Shown piece after piece: positions 31,091-43,809 of a DNA stretch of 64,000 nucleotides (positions are counted from its first letter, which is position 1; every line of letters begins with the position of its first letter). This DNA comes from Pseudo-nitzschia pungens (Eukaryota > Bacillariophyta > Bacillariophyceae > Bacillariales > Bacillariaceae). A program made the position numbers and the translations under genes. Where the stretch lies: contig CM074759.1 in the NCBI GenBank assembly GCA_037355855.1, positions 6,262,001 through 6,326,000 on the forward strand, written 5' to 3'. The notes below the pieces were generated by a model. The model worked only from the letters and a program-made list of their open reading frames with translations. It had not been told where the DNA came from and did no database searches.

Positions 31091-31919
31091 TTAAACACTG
31101 TGTCGATCTGACATTTCTAATCCAACGACACCTAGAATTATCATAATTAGACAAACTATCTTTGTCGCATCAAGTCGCTCTCCGAAAAACACTATTCCAG
31201 CGATGGTCACAATGGCTGTACCAGCAGCGGCCCAGACCTTTTCCGCGGGAAGAACGCAGCGCTCATTGGAATGTTAGGGGTTCAGCGAGGAATTCGAAGC
31301 AGAAAAATCACTTGTTTTCCCTTGCACTTACCGCATAAGCAATGCTGACATCGATGGACTTTAGAGCCAGTGCGAAACCACTGAGGCTATAGGTGACACA
31401 GAGTACGTAGCACATGATACGAGTCGATGGCAAAAGATGGCGGAAATGTCAGATGTATTCCAAACTGTTGCGAGAATCACGGCGCGACAACGGTTTTGGA
31501 ACGATCGTTCCGAATGCTCACCTCAGAAACAATCCACCATAAGACATAGCCAGTTTCTTCGCCGACGATTCCGCCTGTGCTTGTTTCATTAGCGTCACCG
31601 CATACGTGTCGGTAACTATCGAAAACACCAAAACCCACCATGATCGAGACTTGCTTGCACCAATGTACTCGTTGAATTCAGAAACGATCGATTTAATGCC
31701 ACCACCACGAATGCTAACGACAGAGGCAAGAGATGATTCTTCATCACGCAACGACTTTGGATCTTCTCTCACGTATCCCGAATCGGTATTGGCTCTCGCT
31801 GATCGGACGTTACAAGTTCGAGAAGTCAGTGGGTAAAATGTTCCTGAGACTTGCCCTACGCTTACTAGGACAACAAGGAATAATGCGACAAGAGAGAGAG
31901 CAGATCGGCGAGTACACAT
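31091..31919 (-). CDS. Small multidrug resistance (SMR/EmrE-like) family protein with N-terminal presequence
   Basis: There are three exons: 31522-31919, 31332-31380 and 31091-31237, joined in frame to give 197 residues. ATG 31919 is the first Met; the open frame upstream to 31991 starts with TTG. A signal-peptide-like stretch (about 7-25, SLVALFLVVLVSVG) is followed by TFYPLTSR, which may be a secretory or plastid presequence. The SMR core has four helices: WWVLVFSIVTDTYAVTLMK, MSYGGLFLSGFALALKSI, SIAYAVWAAAGTAIVTIAG and FFGERLDATKIVCLIMIILGV. The AYAVW and GE.LD..KI signatures are typical. The essential membrane Glu of helix 1 (Glu14 in EmrE) aligns with Asp104 here. SMR proteins exchange protons for small cations or guanidinium. 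Confidence 0.82.
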
Positions 31920-34234
31920 TCTGTTCGAAAAAGGTATTTCACCTACTACGTGTAGTCTCTTCTTGTAACTTGAATTGTTCGTCAACACCAAGGACTTCGT
32001 TGTACACCTGTTGCTCGAATTTTCGTACTTGACAATCTTGTAAATCGAACCGAGTTGCTTGAAGATTGTTGACGATCCACTGGCACCACAAGAATCGGAA
32101 CATCGAGAAAGGATAAAAAATGATCGATCAAAATTTTAAAAAAAAAACAAGAATGATGATGATGATGAATAATTGCATCAGACATCAGACATCAGACATC
32201 ATTTGTCAAACTAGTCAAACCAGTCAAACTAGTCAAAACAGTCAAACCAGTCGACTCACGGTGTCAGCAGTTACTTTTTTGAATTTTGTTTTTTGGAAAA
32301 GTTGAATTCCCAATGGCTCTCAGATTTCCACTTATTTTGGAAAAAAGATTTCCCACTTCCCCATAAATACTTGATGATTGCTTTCGAAGTAATTCATTCT
32401 CAGCTGTTTTTGTCTTCGGCAGCTTCTTACCCTCATCTCATTTGTCTTTCTTCTTGAAACTTCATTCGAAAGGAAATGGATGCAAAAACACAAACAATAT
32501 GCATTCTTGGGGACAAAATGGATAATAAGAAATATCAAGATGCAGGACAAAGGCTTGAAAAGAAAAAAGAACTACTCTCTAATACATATACCAGACAAAC
32601 TTCTTTTCATCAAAAACTATGGAAATCTCTGACAATACTATAGCAGATCAGCACCTTGCCTTGGGTATGACTTGTTCTGTCATCTCCGCAGTTAGAGTCA
32701 TCAACTTGCTGCTCTTTTAATACTAGCTCTATTCCAATTGAATCCTGACCAATCGCACTGTGTCAGAAAAACAACTCTGAAATATCACATGCATTATCCA
32801 TGAATTGGAGCCAAGCAGTTGGTAAGTTTGGTCTTAAATTACTGCGGTATGTGGTGAAGGGCTGAGAAATCAGGTTCTTTAATATTGAACTTCATTTTGA
32901 ATGCTAGTAGTATTCAATTTTGAAACATATGCTATTCTTCTTGAAGTTTTGAGGTGTCCTGAATGGGGTTCGCTTGGCCCTGAGAGATGGTAGTCACCCT
33001 AGTACTAGTTGTCTGTATATTTTGAATTACAGTTGTGATGATCAACTGAAGATATTCTATTCTCCGCTGTGACTGAGGACTCCATTGCTGCCAAATGCAG
33101 TAGCACCATGGCTGGCTGTAGAGTTTTTCTGCTGAAAATATTGCCCCAAGTTTTAAAGAAGAAATACTAGTACTACTAGTAGTAGTACGTACTAACATCA
33201 ACAACAATAGCACCACCAGCAGAGATCAATGAGAGAAATATAGGTGAAGATCCATCCTTTCACGAGTTACCAGGGATCTATCATTGCTTTCTTTTGATGC
33301 TGCATGGGCTTTTCGTTCATCGTTTTTTTATTGATTTCGTGGTGAGGTGAACTTCCAGAAAATAAAGAGATCTTCCGCTCTTCACACACCTGAATCCACC
33401 CGAGTCCCGGGACACGAAAAGGGTTGGCGCATTGCCAAATCAAACGAGTCAACGAATAGAAAAACTCCACCGCATGTTTCCAAAAAATAATCACACTCGC
33501 GACAAACGGTATCTTATGTATTGTTGTAACTTACTGAATGTACTGATACGTATGGACCATACGGCAATTGTCATGTAGACGTAACCGATATTAGGATACC
33601 AGGTAAGGTTACTTGTACTCACTCGTACCCGTAAACCTTAGTGATTGGTCGATGTCAGAGAGGCATTGCTGTGGTCTACGAACCATGAGGTGCGGTTGGT
33701 AATTTCAAATTACTGAGTGTTTATGCAGTAAACATCTCCTACCGGTAAGGTTATTACGAAGTAGTATTACTTCGTATTTACTGTAGTAATCTCTACTCGT
33801 AAGGTTTACCGTGCGGTTGGAAATGTACGATGCACAGACAACAATAAAAAACATCGGCACGGCAGGGACAGCGCACGACTTTCCTTCACCGACAAACTCC
33901 GTTGCATCGATAACCTTCGGTGCGTTAACGTTACTCTTCCATCCCTATCCCCGCCACACAGCAATTCGCTTTCCTATTATCCCTCCAAGGTGATCAACCC
34001 AACCCAACCCAATAACCAGAACAGCTTCGTTCACGGCAACCCAAATCGCAGGGTTCGTGTTCGATCCATTCACGTCCGTCGCTAGGGGCCAACGCGCTTA
34101 TCGGTTTCGTTCACGGTTTCAGGTTCGAGACCCAGCAACTCAACGCACAAACGACAAAGCATTGATTCGTTCCGTTCCGTTCGGGTTTCGTTCGGGTTTC
34201 GTTTTCGTTCCCACTTCTGAAAGGTTGTTGATCC
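31920..34234. other. Long intergenic region between the SMR gene and RPB2
   Basis: No convincing gene is seen in about 2.3 kb. It contains a 10-bp minisatellite of the CTAGTCAAAC/CCAGTCAAAC type (32208-32262), a short ATCAGACATC repeat (32176-32200), a TAG/CTA palindromic patch (33160-33195), and motif copies at 33598-33640 and 33740-33812. The last 400 bp are the likely RPB2 promoter and 5' untranslated region. Confidence 0.5.
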
Positions 34235-37200
34235 ATGAATTACGGAGACGAGCATGCCCTGGCGGGGGGCGACCAAGGCATGTACGGCCACGAAATGGAC
34301 CACGACCAAGCGATGATGGAGGGCGAGGAACACCACGGCGATGGCAGCATGTACCACGAAAACATGGACATCGACGAGATTCCCGTCACCCAGGAAGACT
34401 CGTGGGCCGTCATATCGGCGTACTTTGAGGAGAAGGGACTCGTGAGACAGCAACTCGATTCCTTCGATGAATTCATCCAGAACACGATGCAGGAACTCGT
34501 CGATTCGTCGGGGGACATTCGGGTGTCGCCGGAACTCCAGCACATGGTTGGATACAACGACGAGGACGATCCGGACGATGCGGCCTTTGGGGAGACCAAG
34601 CCGGTTTTCGAGATCAAGTTTGGTCAGGTCTATCTATCGAAACCCACCACCGTTGAAAAGGACGGAACCGTCACCAACATGTTCCCCCACGAGGCGCGCC
34701 TCCGAAACCTCACCTACTCGGCGCCACTCTACGTCGACGTCACCATGAACCAGTATCGGGTGCAGCGGGACATCAACATCGCGGACCCGTCGGAAGACAT
34801 GGGGGAGGCCGAGTCGACCGAGCACGCCAAGAAGGAGTTTCTGGGGTACGTGCCAATCATGCTGCGGTCCCTGTTTTGCGTGCTCAGCGACAAGGACGAC
34901 ATGGACCTGAGCGATCTGGGGGAATGCATCTACGACCAGGGTGGTTACTTTGTCATCAACGGGAGCGAAAAAGTCATCATCGCGCAGGAACGCCTGTCCA
35001 ACAACCACGTCTACGCCTTTAAGAAAAAGCAGCCCTCCAAGTTCTCGTGGGTCATCGAGACGCGATCGCAGGTGGAAAACTCCACGCGTCCCGTCTCGAC
35101 GCTCTACCTGCAAATGTACCAAAAGGGAGGCCGGAATGCCATCGAGGGAAACCAGATCCGATCCACCCTGCCCTACATTCGGACCGACGTACCGGTTGTC
35201 ATCATTTTCCGTGCATTGGGGTACGTCGCAGACCGCGACATCATCGAGCATGTGGTCTACGACCTCACGGACGGAGAAATGATGGACCTCTTCCGGCCGT
35301 CGCTGGAGGAGGCGTTCGTGATCCAGCGGCAGGAGGTGGCCCTGGATTTCATCGGGAGACGCGGGAGTGCCCGGGACGTCACCAAGGACGACCGCATCCG
35401 GTACGCTTCGGCCATTCTGCAAAAGGAGGTTCTGCCGCACGTCGGTATCGAGGAGCACTGCGAAACCAAAAAGGGATTCTTCATCGGGTACGCCGTTCAC
35501 AAGCTCCTGTCGTGCAAGCTGGGACGTGCCGAGGAAGACGATCGTGACCACTTTGGAAAGAAGCGCCTGGATCTGGCGGGACCTCTACTGGGAGGACTCT
35601 TCCGGTTGCTCTTTCGAAAACTCACGCTGGACGTCCGCCGTCACCTGCAGCGGTGCTTGGACGAGGGAAAGCACTTCAACATCGGCGCCGCCATCAAGAG
35701 CAACCACATCACGGACGGTCTCAAGTACAGTCTGGCCACGGGAAACTGGGGAGACAAGGGAGCCTCCGCTCCCAAGGCCGGTGTGTCGCAGGTTCTGAAC
35801 AGGCTGACCTACGCGTCGTCACTCTCGCACCTGCGGCGCTGCAACACGCCCCTGGCTCGCACCGGAAAGCAGGCGAAGCCTCGTCAGTTGCACAACACCC
35901 ACTGGGGGATGGTGTGCCCGGCCGAGACCCCCGAGGGACAGGCCGTCGGGCTGGTCAAGAACCTGGCCCTCATGGCCTACATCACCACCGGTACCGCCCA
36001 GGTGCCCGTCATGGAGTTTTTGGAGGAATTCAGTACCGAGAACCTGACCGACATTTTGCCGTCCGTGGTGGCCGACCCCAACACCTGCAAGATTTTCGTC
36101 AACGGGAACTGGGTCGGGATCCACCGGGATCCGCGTGCACTGGTGGACACCTTTCGCTCGCTCCGCCGCATGGTGGACATCGACGCGGAGGTGTCAATCG
36201 TGCGGGACATTGCCGCCAAGGAGGTTCGCATCTACACGGATGCCGGTCGTATTTGTCGGCCGCTCTATGTGGTTCAGGAACAACAGCTGGTCATCAAGAA
36301 ACAGCACATTATGCAACTCCAGGGTTTGAGCGGCGAGAAAAAACTGACCTGGACGGATTTACTTATGGAGGGAATCGTCGAATACATCGACACCGAAGAG
36401 GAAGAAACCACAATGGTGGCGATGGATCCCGGGGATCTCGATACAGATGAGTCCTATTCTTCGACCTACACCCATTGTGAGATCCATCCCTCCATGATTC
36501 TGGGAGTCTGTGCCTCTATTATTCCGTTCCCGGATCACAACCAATCTCCGCGTAACACCTATCAGAGTGCCATGGGTAAGCAGGCAATGGGAATCTATGC
36601 GTCCAACTACCAGGTCCGCATGGATACCATGGCCCATGTGCTGCACTACCCACAAAAACCACTCTGCACCACACGTGCCATGGAGTTTTTGCACTTCCGC
36701 GAGCTGCCGAGTGGGGTCAATTGCTGCGTTGCCATTATGATTTACACCGGTTACAACCAAGAAGATTCCCTCATCATGAACCAATCTGCAATCGACCGGG
36801 GTCTCTTCCGAAGTTCCTACTACAGATGCTACATCGATCAGGAAAAGGCGAGCTCCGTGGGCACCATGGGATCCTTGAACTCCGAGATCTTCGAAAAGCC
36901 ATCCCACGACAAAACTCGTGGCATGAAACACGGAGACTACAGCAAATTGGACGACGATGGTCTTGTAGCACCCGGCACCCGAGTTTCGGGAGACGACGTC
37001 TTGATTGGGAAAACAGCACCACTGGATTCCAGTGCCAACATGCCCTCCCGGTTCACAAAGCGTGACTGCAGTACCTCGATGAAAGCAAACGAAAACGGGA
37101 TTGTGGATAATGTACTCATTAGTACCACCAAGGAAGGTTATCGCTTCACCAAGGTCCGAATCCGCAACGTCCGTGTTCCACAGGTCGGGGATAAATTTGC

Positions 37201-37951
37201 CTCTCGCCACGGTCAAAAGGGTACGATCGGTATGACCTACCGCCAGGAAGACATGCCCTTCACCGTCGAGGGCATGGTTCCCGACATTATTGTCAACCCA
37301 CACGCCATTCCGTCGCGTATGACCATCGCCCAGCTCATCGAGTGTTTGCTGGGGAAGGTAGTTGTCTTCCAGGGATGCGAAGGGGATGCAACTCCCTTCA
37401 CAGATGTCACCGTGGAAGAAATCAGCTCTCGTCTCCACATTATGGGGTACCAAAAGTTCGGAAACGAGCACTTGTTCCAGGGTCACACGGGACGGCCGAT
37501 GTGCGCAAGAGTCTTTTTCGGTCCAACGTTTTACCAGCGTTTGAAGCACTTGGTCGACGACAAGGTACACTCCCGAGCACGCGGTCCAGTTGCCATGTTG
37601 ACGCGACAGCCCTTGGAAGGTCGTTCCCGGGACGGAGGGTTGCGCATGGGAGAGATGGAACGTGATTGCTTGATCACCCACGGCTGTGCGAACTTTATCC
37701 GCGATCGATTCTTCTGTAATTCGGATCAATACCGAATCCACATTTGCGAGCGCTGCGGTCTGACGGCACAGGTCCATCTGAAAAAGATGACTTACGAGTG
37801 CCGCACTCCATCGTGCCAGGACAAACCCACCGCCATTTGCCAGATCGAAATCCCTTACGCTTGCAAATTGCTCCTCCAGGAAATGATGTCGATGTGCATT
37901 AGCACTAGAATCTACACAGACACCCGAGTGACGCGAGACAATTCCTACTGA
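34235..37951 (+). CDS. RPB2: DNA-directed RNA polymerase II second-largest subunit RPB2
   Basis: The 1238-residue intronless gene encodes the beta-like catalytic subunit of nuclear RNA polymerase II, which forms the active-site wall and hybrid-binding surface with RPB1. Its length is normal for the family. Signature stretches include [36 protein letters not shown], and [15 protein letters not shown] at about 985, the universal beta-subunit motif. [20 protein letters not shown] follows it. A C-terminal zinc site has Cys1171 and Cys1174 (CERCG) and a second Cys pair in ECRTPSC. The acidic, Met/His-rich first 50 residues are the usual variable N-terminus. RPA2 and RPC2 are the alternatives, but the overall text fits Pol II best. 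Confidence 0.95.
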   Translation: MNYGDEHALAGGDQGMYGHEMDHDQAMMEGEEHHGDGSMYHENMDIDEIPVTQEDSWAVISAYFEEKGLVRQQLDSFDEFIQNTMQELVDSSGDIRVSPELQHMVGYNDEDDPDDAAFGETKPVFEIKFGQVYLSKPTTVEKDGTVTNMFPHEARLRNLTYSAPLYVDVTMNQYRVQRDINIADPSEDMGEAESTEHAKKEFLGYVPIMLRSLFCVLSDKDDMDLSDLGECIYDQGGYFVINGSEKVIIAQERLSNNHVYAFKKKQPSKFSWVIETRSQVENSTRPVSTLYLQMYQKGGRNAIEGNQIRSTLPYIRTDVPVVIIFRALGYVADRDIIEHVVYDLTDGEMMDLFRPSLEEAFVIQRQEVALDFIGRRGSARDVTKDDRIRYASAILQKEVLPHVGIEEHCETKKGFFIGYAVHKLLSCKLGRAEEDDRDHFGKKRLDLAGPLLGGLFRLLFRKLTLDVRRHLQRCLDEGKHFNIGAAIKSNHITDGLKYSLATGNWGDKGASAPKAGVSQVLNRLTYASSLSHLRRCNTPLARTGKQAKPRQLHNTHWGMVCPAETPEGQAVGLVKNLALMAYITTGTAQVPVMEFLEEFSTENLTDILPSVVADPNTCKIFVNGNWVGIHRDPRALVDTFRSLRRMVDIDAEVSIVRDIAAKEVRIYTDAGRICRPLYVVQEQQLVIKKQHIMQLQGLSGEKKLTWTDLLMEGIVEYIDTEEEETTMVAMDPGDLDTDESYSSTYTHCEIHPSMILGVCASIIPFPDHNQSPRNTYQSAMGKQAMGIYASNYQVRMDTMAHVLHYPQKPLCTTRAMEFLHFRELPSGVNCCVAIMIYTGYNQEDSLIMNQSAIDRGLFRSSYYRCYIDQEKASSVGTMGSLNSEIFEKPSHDKTRGMKHGDYSKLDDDGLVAPGTRVSGDDVLIGKTAPLDSSANMPSRFTKRDCSTSMKANENGIVDNVLISTTKEGYRFTKVRIRNVRVPQVGDKFASRHGQKGTIGMTYRQEDMPFTVEGMVPDIIVNPHAIPSRMTIAQLIECLLGKVVVFQGCEGDATPFTDVTVEEISSRLHIMGYQKFGNEHLFQGHTGRPMCARVFFGPTFYQRLKHLVDDKVHSRARGPVAMLTRQPLEGRSRDGGLRMGEMERDCLITHGCANFIRDRFFCNSDQYRIHICERCGLTAQVHLKKMTYECRTPSCQDKPTAICQIEIPYACKLLLQEMMSMCISTRIYTDTRVTRDNSY

Positions 37952-38434
37952 TGGACTCTGGTGGTAGTATATAGCAAAAAGTTTCGGGAGCACAAAAACT
38001 TAATATCTAATACGAATCAGCTGAAAATCGTTGCACCTCGTGTTTTTATCTCAACTGTCAAAAAATGATTTGCTGTGGGATCATATCCCCTGTGTACTGA
38101 TGTAATGACTCCATCCCATATCACCAAAACTGCAATCCACGGGGTTTACATGTCACCCATGTTATCACTCACTCTCTTATTATTATTACTTTTCATGCCA
38201 TGACACTGAATTACAAGTATTGTGGGTGTCCTGGAAACGCGATTTGGCATTGATGAAGACACTTGGATACTCAAACTTGGACCAGAGTATTTTTGCAATT
38301 AGAACAATTAAATAATAATGATAATACTGGAACAGCGCGATACAAGAAATCTATAGCACGGCATAATGAAAGGAATAGATTGTGTTAAAAAAGGAATGGG
38401 TCATCTTTCAGTGCGTGCGTGTAACAGGAATTGC
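37952..38434. other. Convergent intergenic spacer, nothing recognised
   Basis: These 483 bp are A/T-rich and lie between the 3' ends of RPB2 and the OSCA/TMEM63-like gene. No gene or repeat was recognised. Confidence 0.5.
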
Positions 38435-41400
38435 CTACACTATTTGGTGTTCGGTAGGTACCACGGCAGGTTCGGCGATGGTCGTCCTTCGCCCAAGGGT
38501 AAGTGTCCCGCATTCCCCCATCAAGATGGAAAACACATTTTGGTCCCCGCATCGTTGCATCTGGTCCTCCCACCACCGATTCGTTAGCTTTCGATCTTGC
38601 TGGCTCATCGATTTGAGGCGGACCGTAGCGCCGCTGTCGAGCATCGAGTCGTCCACGTCGGTCAGTCCCGAATTGTTGTTATTGGTCTTGCTACTGGTGC
38701 GACCGAACAGAATATCTTCTCTTCCGAGTTGTGCAGGCGGAAACGGTTGTTCCGGTCTGGCTCGGGGATTCGCTCGGAGAGCAGGCTGAAGGTAGGCCTG
38801 TTCGAACGGATCGTACCCTCCGACCAGAGTGCCCAAGTCGGAGTCGTAATCGGCCGCACCGGAATCCGGGAGGGAGCTTGTGGTGTGGGTACGGTTGTCG
38901 GCTTCGTAGGAGCGTCCTCGTTCCAGGTCGCCACGAGGGGGAAGAGGTTCGGTCGAATTTTCCGCTTCGTCTTGTGCTCTTCTTCGTGCTTTCTCTTCTT
39001 GGCTCAGACTAATGTCCATAACCGTTGCAACCTCGAGGGGAAGAGTGGAGCTCGTTGGATCGTATCGAGCGCGTGTGCTTCGCAGGAATATGTACGTCAT
39101 GAACATGAGAGCGATCGTCGCATATGCCTCGTGTCTTGCCTCCTTCAGAATAAACTGTCCGGTGATGGTCATCTGAGCAATGATCAACCCAAAAATAAAC
39201 CGACGAAAGATTTTTGGCCAAAACTGCCCACCGCTCTCAAACACGCTCTCGTAGACATACAAGTGATGATGCGTCCACATGATCCTCGAAAACAGGCAAA
39301 AGAGAGCGCACGGCAGCAGAACCAATGGTGCCACCACGGCAAAAACGACGGAAATGACCACCACCAGCATGTCCTGGGCCAAAATTTTGTGAAAGGGAAA
39401 CCAACCCGGATCGTCGATCGCTCTCAATCCGGCAACCACCTTTCGGGCCGTTCTGAGGGTTGCGTTTGGTAGAATGAAATACCGCGCCGTCGCCTGTACA
39501 AGCGACATGGTGCGGACCAGTTCCATTCCGAGCCCAAAGAACGTCTTGACCGTGACAAAGGTGATGAAAAAGGAGGACATGCGAGGGAGTGAATTGCCGA
39601 GCATCTCAAAGGCAGCCTCCGGGGTCTCTACGATGATGGCAATTGTGTCAAAGATACTCCCGGCAATTGTCGTTACCAAAAAGACGTTGACTACCTGAAA
39701 GAGGAAATACCGCGAGAATGCTCTCATCTGCACGTCGCTGAAGCAGACCAATCCTTCCAGCTTGCCAATGGTCATGAACAGCGGAGGAAGTATCTGCTGG
39801 ATCAGGACGATACACAGCGGTTGCACGAGGGCAATCACAGAGGAGAACAATGCGGTTGCCTGGTCCAGCTGTGCCAGACGGGGAGACGAGTTCACCAGCG
39901 CAGTTTCGCTGACGAGCAACGAGACGAGCGCGACGGGAATCGTGTAGAAGGAAATGATCAAAATGACCAAAAAGTCTCCGAGCATCGAACGTGTTCGGGT
40001 TGCACCCTTGCTGACGTACACGTTCTCCCACAGAATATCTCTCGGCTCGGGAGCCGAGGTGACTTGCATCGCACCTGGCTTGGAAGAGTGCATCGATTGA
40101 ATGGCAATGGTGGCAGCCGCAAAGGTACGCATCACGACGAATGCCTTGTCCGTCACCTCATTGATGTGGTCTTCGATGTGTCCATCCGAGTCCAGGGCGG
40201 CCGCGGAGAGGATCGGTCTTCCAAAGAACGACACGTCCCGGCTCAACCTTGAGTATCGTTTGATTGCCGACTTGGCGGATTTTCTCGGAGAATCTTCAAA
40301 GCCCACCCGTTTCTGGCTTTTCTGTTTGGGATCTTTCGGCCGTGGGCTTCGCGCTCGGAGCTGAGATCCGGTTCCAGAGGCGGACGGGTGTTCGAGGCCG
40401 GTCGGGTTGTCATCCTTGTCCGGGGGTCGGTATCCTTCCGCTCCGGAAGAAGCGGAAGATTCCACCTGCTTCAATCCCAGCAGGCGGCGTTGGTTCGGAT
40501 CGTGTTCGACCACAAACGGGCTGGCCAGGATGTAATCGATTTCCTTTCGTCCCTCTCCCGCCTCCATCCGGTCCATTTTTTTCATGACTCGCAGTCTCCG
40601 TCTCTGTTCCTGCTCGATCTCGCTGTTGAGTTCCTCGAGTTGCGTATAGAGCGTCGCAAATCGCTCCTGGCTCCCGTTCACGATGCCGTAGTCCTCGAGT
40701 TTTCCGAGGAACCGAAAGGCGGTAGCAGAGTGCGACGAGTTTTCGAACAGCCGCGCCTTCTCTTTGCGGCACAGCAACAAGAGTTCTTGTTCAATTTTGG
40801 ACAGCAGGTGCGTCCGTTTGGTCACCAGAGACTCCAGGTGCAACAAGTTCTGGCACATGACGACCTGCTTGACGGCATTCGGATAGACGTGTGTAAAGTA
40901 TGTGGAGATTTTGCTGGGACTTCGCAGGTGGCGTGGTATGTTGGTGACGAGCACCGTTCGCAGGTGGGGTTCCCTGGAAAGCAGGTAGCAATGGCGAATG
41001 CTGTTGAAGGTTTCGTACTCCACCAACAGTTCTCTCACCACAATCGCGGTAAGCAAATAGGCGGCAAAACAATGAACCCATAGTCGGGGCGACCCGCCAA
41101 TGACATTTGCCATGGTGAACCGAAGGAAGTCCGTTACAAACAGAGACTCGACGTACCCCTTGATGTTTTCTGCATTGGCTCCACCGCCTCCCGTGTAATT
41201 CAGGGGCAACAGCACGAGAAAACTGAAAATGCACATTTTGACAATGCAACGGAGCGCCAACCGATGAAATCTAAGGAAAATTAGAGCGTCATAGCCGATT
41301 CGCTGAATAATTTCCTGGTCCGACATGTAAAAGCAAACTTTGACCTGTTCAGTGCATTCGCGAGTTAGAGAGAGTTTGTACAGAGAAATCGAGTGCAATC

Positions 41401-42148
41401 GTGGTGTTGGGGTGGATGAGACGGGACGGATGCCAGAGCTGCAACAAAGAGCAAAACGGCTCCAGCAAGAATCCTTTCGTCCAAAATCACAGAGCGTTGT
41501 TTGCTGCTCGTTCATAGCCTGGATAGTCAACACAACGATACAACGAAGCAGAAAACACACGTACCCAATCGAAATACCCCTCAATCGGCAGCGGTGGCGG
41601 AACTAGCTTGGGCAGGCGATGCCGCCGCGGGCTGATAAAAAGCGGACTCGTCTTTTGATTGTGATAAAAGCAGCTCAAAAAGATGAGCAAGATGCAGGAC
41701 ATGCTCACAAACAGGGTTATCAGGGTGGCGAAATTCATCGACGTGTCCCGATAGGTCGACTGCGTTCTCCACGTATTCGGGCAGAAACCCGAGGCGTCGG
41801 TGCAGGGTCTCGTTGTGTTGGAATTCGGAATGGCCGCTGCCGTTGTAGTTGTCGTTCCAGTTGGATGGCGCCCCGAGAGCATCGATGCTTTCTTCGACGG
41901 GGCCCAAGAGCAAAACAATGATCGGTTCGACGGTCCACAGGAAGAGTCGTTGTCGAAAGGCGACGAACTCCACCATCCATGGAGGGGCCGTTGTTGGCAC
42001 GTAGACCTTCCTCCATGGGAGACGGTGACAGAAATGACATCGACGATGCGGTTTCATTCATCGTGTTATTTGCACTCGACACCGAAAATAGGCTCGCCGC
42101 GGTGGACGAAACCATGTCCCAGGGGGAGATTGACATCGTGTCGTTCAT
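38435..42148 (-). CDS. OSCA/TMEM63 (CSC1-like, RSN1_7TM) ion channel
   Basis: The main exon 38435-41344 joins 41565-41836 across a 220-bp intron, giving GYFDW-VKVCFYMSDQE. A further exon 42007-42148 starting MNDTMSISPWDMV is tentative because its donor (GTCTAC) is weak. With it the protein has 1107 residues. OSCA/TMEM63 channels are mechanically or osmotically gated cation channels in plasma or endomembranes. Visible features: the N-terminal membrane helix (LITLFVSMSCILLIFLSCF), SDQEIIQRIGYDALIFLRF, the cytosolic RNA-recognition-like domain (LRTVLVTNIPRHLRSPSKI), then the C-terminal channel region with segments such as FFITFVTVKTFFGLGMELVR and a long acidic tail. The cytosolic loop is expanded by a charged insertion (roughly 390-500) containing a Lys/Arg/Ser-rich stretch. 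Confidence 0.85.
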
Positions 42149-43809
42149 TTTCTGCTTTTGGTTTGTTGCTCGAGAACGGGTTTTTTCCTGGAAAGCTTCC
42201 CCTGCCGCTGGCTATTGAAATCAGGTTATGCGTCTGGATGGACAAAAAGTGTATTGCCGCTTTCGCGTCGACGATACGAATCGTTCAAAATGCCTGTCTT
42301 TGTGGATGCTCAGTCGATTCCGTCGTGAATCTCTTAGTGGAATTTAACAGGTGCTGATCGATGAAAGAATCGTTGCCGTATCGTAAACCTGTCCCTGTCG
42401 TTTCTATGCCATTCTATGGTCCGAGCGGATCAAAAAGCGTTGAAAGGAACCGAGAAGTTTTGCGTTGTGCTAGTTTTCAGCTCAATGCTCAATGCACAAT
42501 GCTCCGCGCTCTCAATTGGGTTCTGAATCCCAGCAATGATTTTCCTTGTGACGAGGGGGGGGGGGCATCAGGAGTTTGGTGAGTTTCAAAGTTGGGAAAG
42601 AAATGACGACTAGCACCGTAAGGATTACGTACCGTAGTGGAGGCACGAGTAAGATGAAGCATCTGTACGCGTACAATGCATCCGTACCGTACCGTAACCT
42701 TACCGTAAGATTACCGTTCCGTACCGGTAAATTACTCCCTCGGTGCCATCTTTTGTACACTACGACTCGACTCGACTCAGTCACCTTATTGCAGGTTCAA
42801 AAACCATTTCCTCCAATGGCGGCACGCCTGGAAATGTCGGTCCGAACGGACAACCCGAGCCTGCCAGATAGAATTAGTGAAGTAACCTTATTGGTATTTC
42901 GTACTAAAACCAACAAATCGGAGTCGAACGAACGCGAGAAACATCGGTCCGTTTTTGGTTTCATTCGTGAATAACGTTACCTTGTACGTAATCGAATGCC
43001 GCCAGGACGGTGACACTGACAACCTTCATAATAATATCAGAACTCCTTACCAAGGAATTTCGTCAGCCTGAAGGAAGATGGTGCTACTACTACCAGTCCT
43101 TCTGCTACTACTAGTTGGCTGGATGCACACTCAACCAAATTTTTGCATTTCAACTACTGCACAATAAAGCTCCTTCTGTTAGTGATGTGGTGTGCGTGTG
43201 TGACATTTTCTACTACTACTACTAGAAGTAGTAGTAATTTCCTCTCCTCAACATCGTTGCATCAACAGCGCCACCATCTCCTGCAGCATTGAAGCTAGTA
43301 GTAGTAGTACTACTACTAGTAATACTAGTAGTACTCCTACTACTACTAGTAGTAGTAGTAGTGGTGCTATCGAAGCGAAACTACTACTACTAGTAGCAGT
43401 ATGATTGCGATTGTGCACTGCAATCTTGCGATTGCAATTGTGTGTATGCATGATACTACTGTACGGGATTTCAGGAACTGTAGCATAATGGTAGTACTAC
43501 TACTAGTACTAGTACTAGTACTGGATGTTGGTTACGACGATTTTATCAGGATCTGGCACTAGTACTAGTACTATCATTGGAGCAACTTGCGTTCATAGAT
43601 GCTCTTGGGAGGCCGTGCAGCAACAACAAGATCGTTCGGCAACCGAAAAAATCGGTCCGGGCGTGTTCCCTCCAACACTAGTACTAGTACTAGTACTACT
43701 ACTAGTATCATTGCATGATTCTCAAGCGTTACACGCAATGCGATGCGCATCACGGTGCAAGAAACCTCGGTGTTTCCCATTGCCGTTCTTCTTTTTATTG
43801 TAGTTTAGT
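42149..43809. other. Intergenic region with motif cluster and TAC/TAG repeats
   Basis: No gene was recognised. A G run is at 42557-42566. A dense cluster of the window-wide motif lies at 42617-42735 (ACCGTAACCTTACCGTAAG, ACCGGTAAATTAC). From 43080 to 43720 there are palindromic (TAC)n/(TAG)n and (CTAGTA)n tracts, described separately. Confidence 0.6.
43205..43710. repeat. Clustered CTA/TAG trinucleotide and ACTAGT hexanucleotide repeats
   Basis: Four tracts occur at 43208-43235, 43296-43400, 43488-43525 and 43555-43580, with another at 43672-43710. They alternate ACT and AGT runs, so each can form a hairpin (for example AGTAGTAGTACTACTACT). The same trinucleotides occur near 2733-2755 and 33165-33190. 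Confidence 0.75.

Noticed and set aside
31330..31500. Longer second exon of the SMR gene reading HLLPSTRIMCYVLCV
   Set aside because: No acceptor keeps its frame without a stop. The short exon 31332-31380 gives the canonical SMR length and text.
36359..37993. 544-codon frame antisense to RPB2
   Set aside because: It is a shadow of the strongly conserved RPB2 coding region and has no recognisable family.
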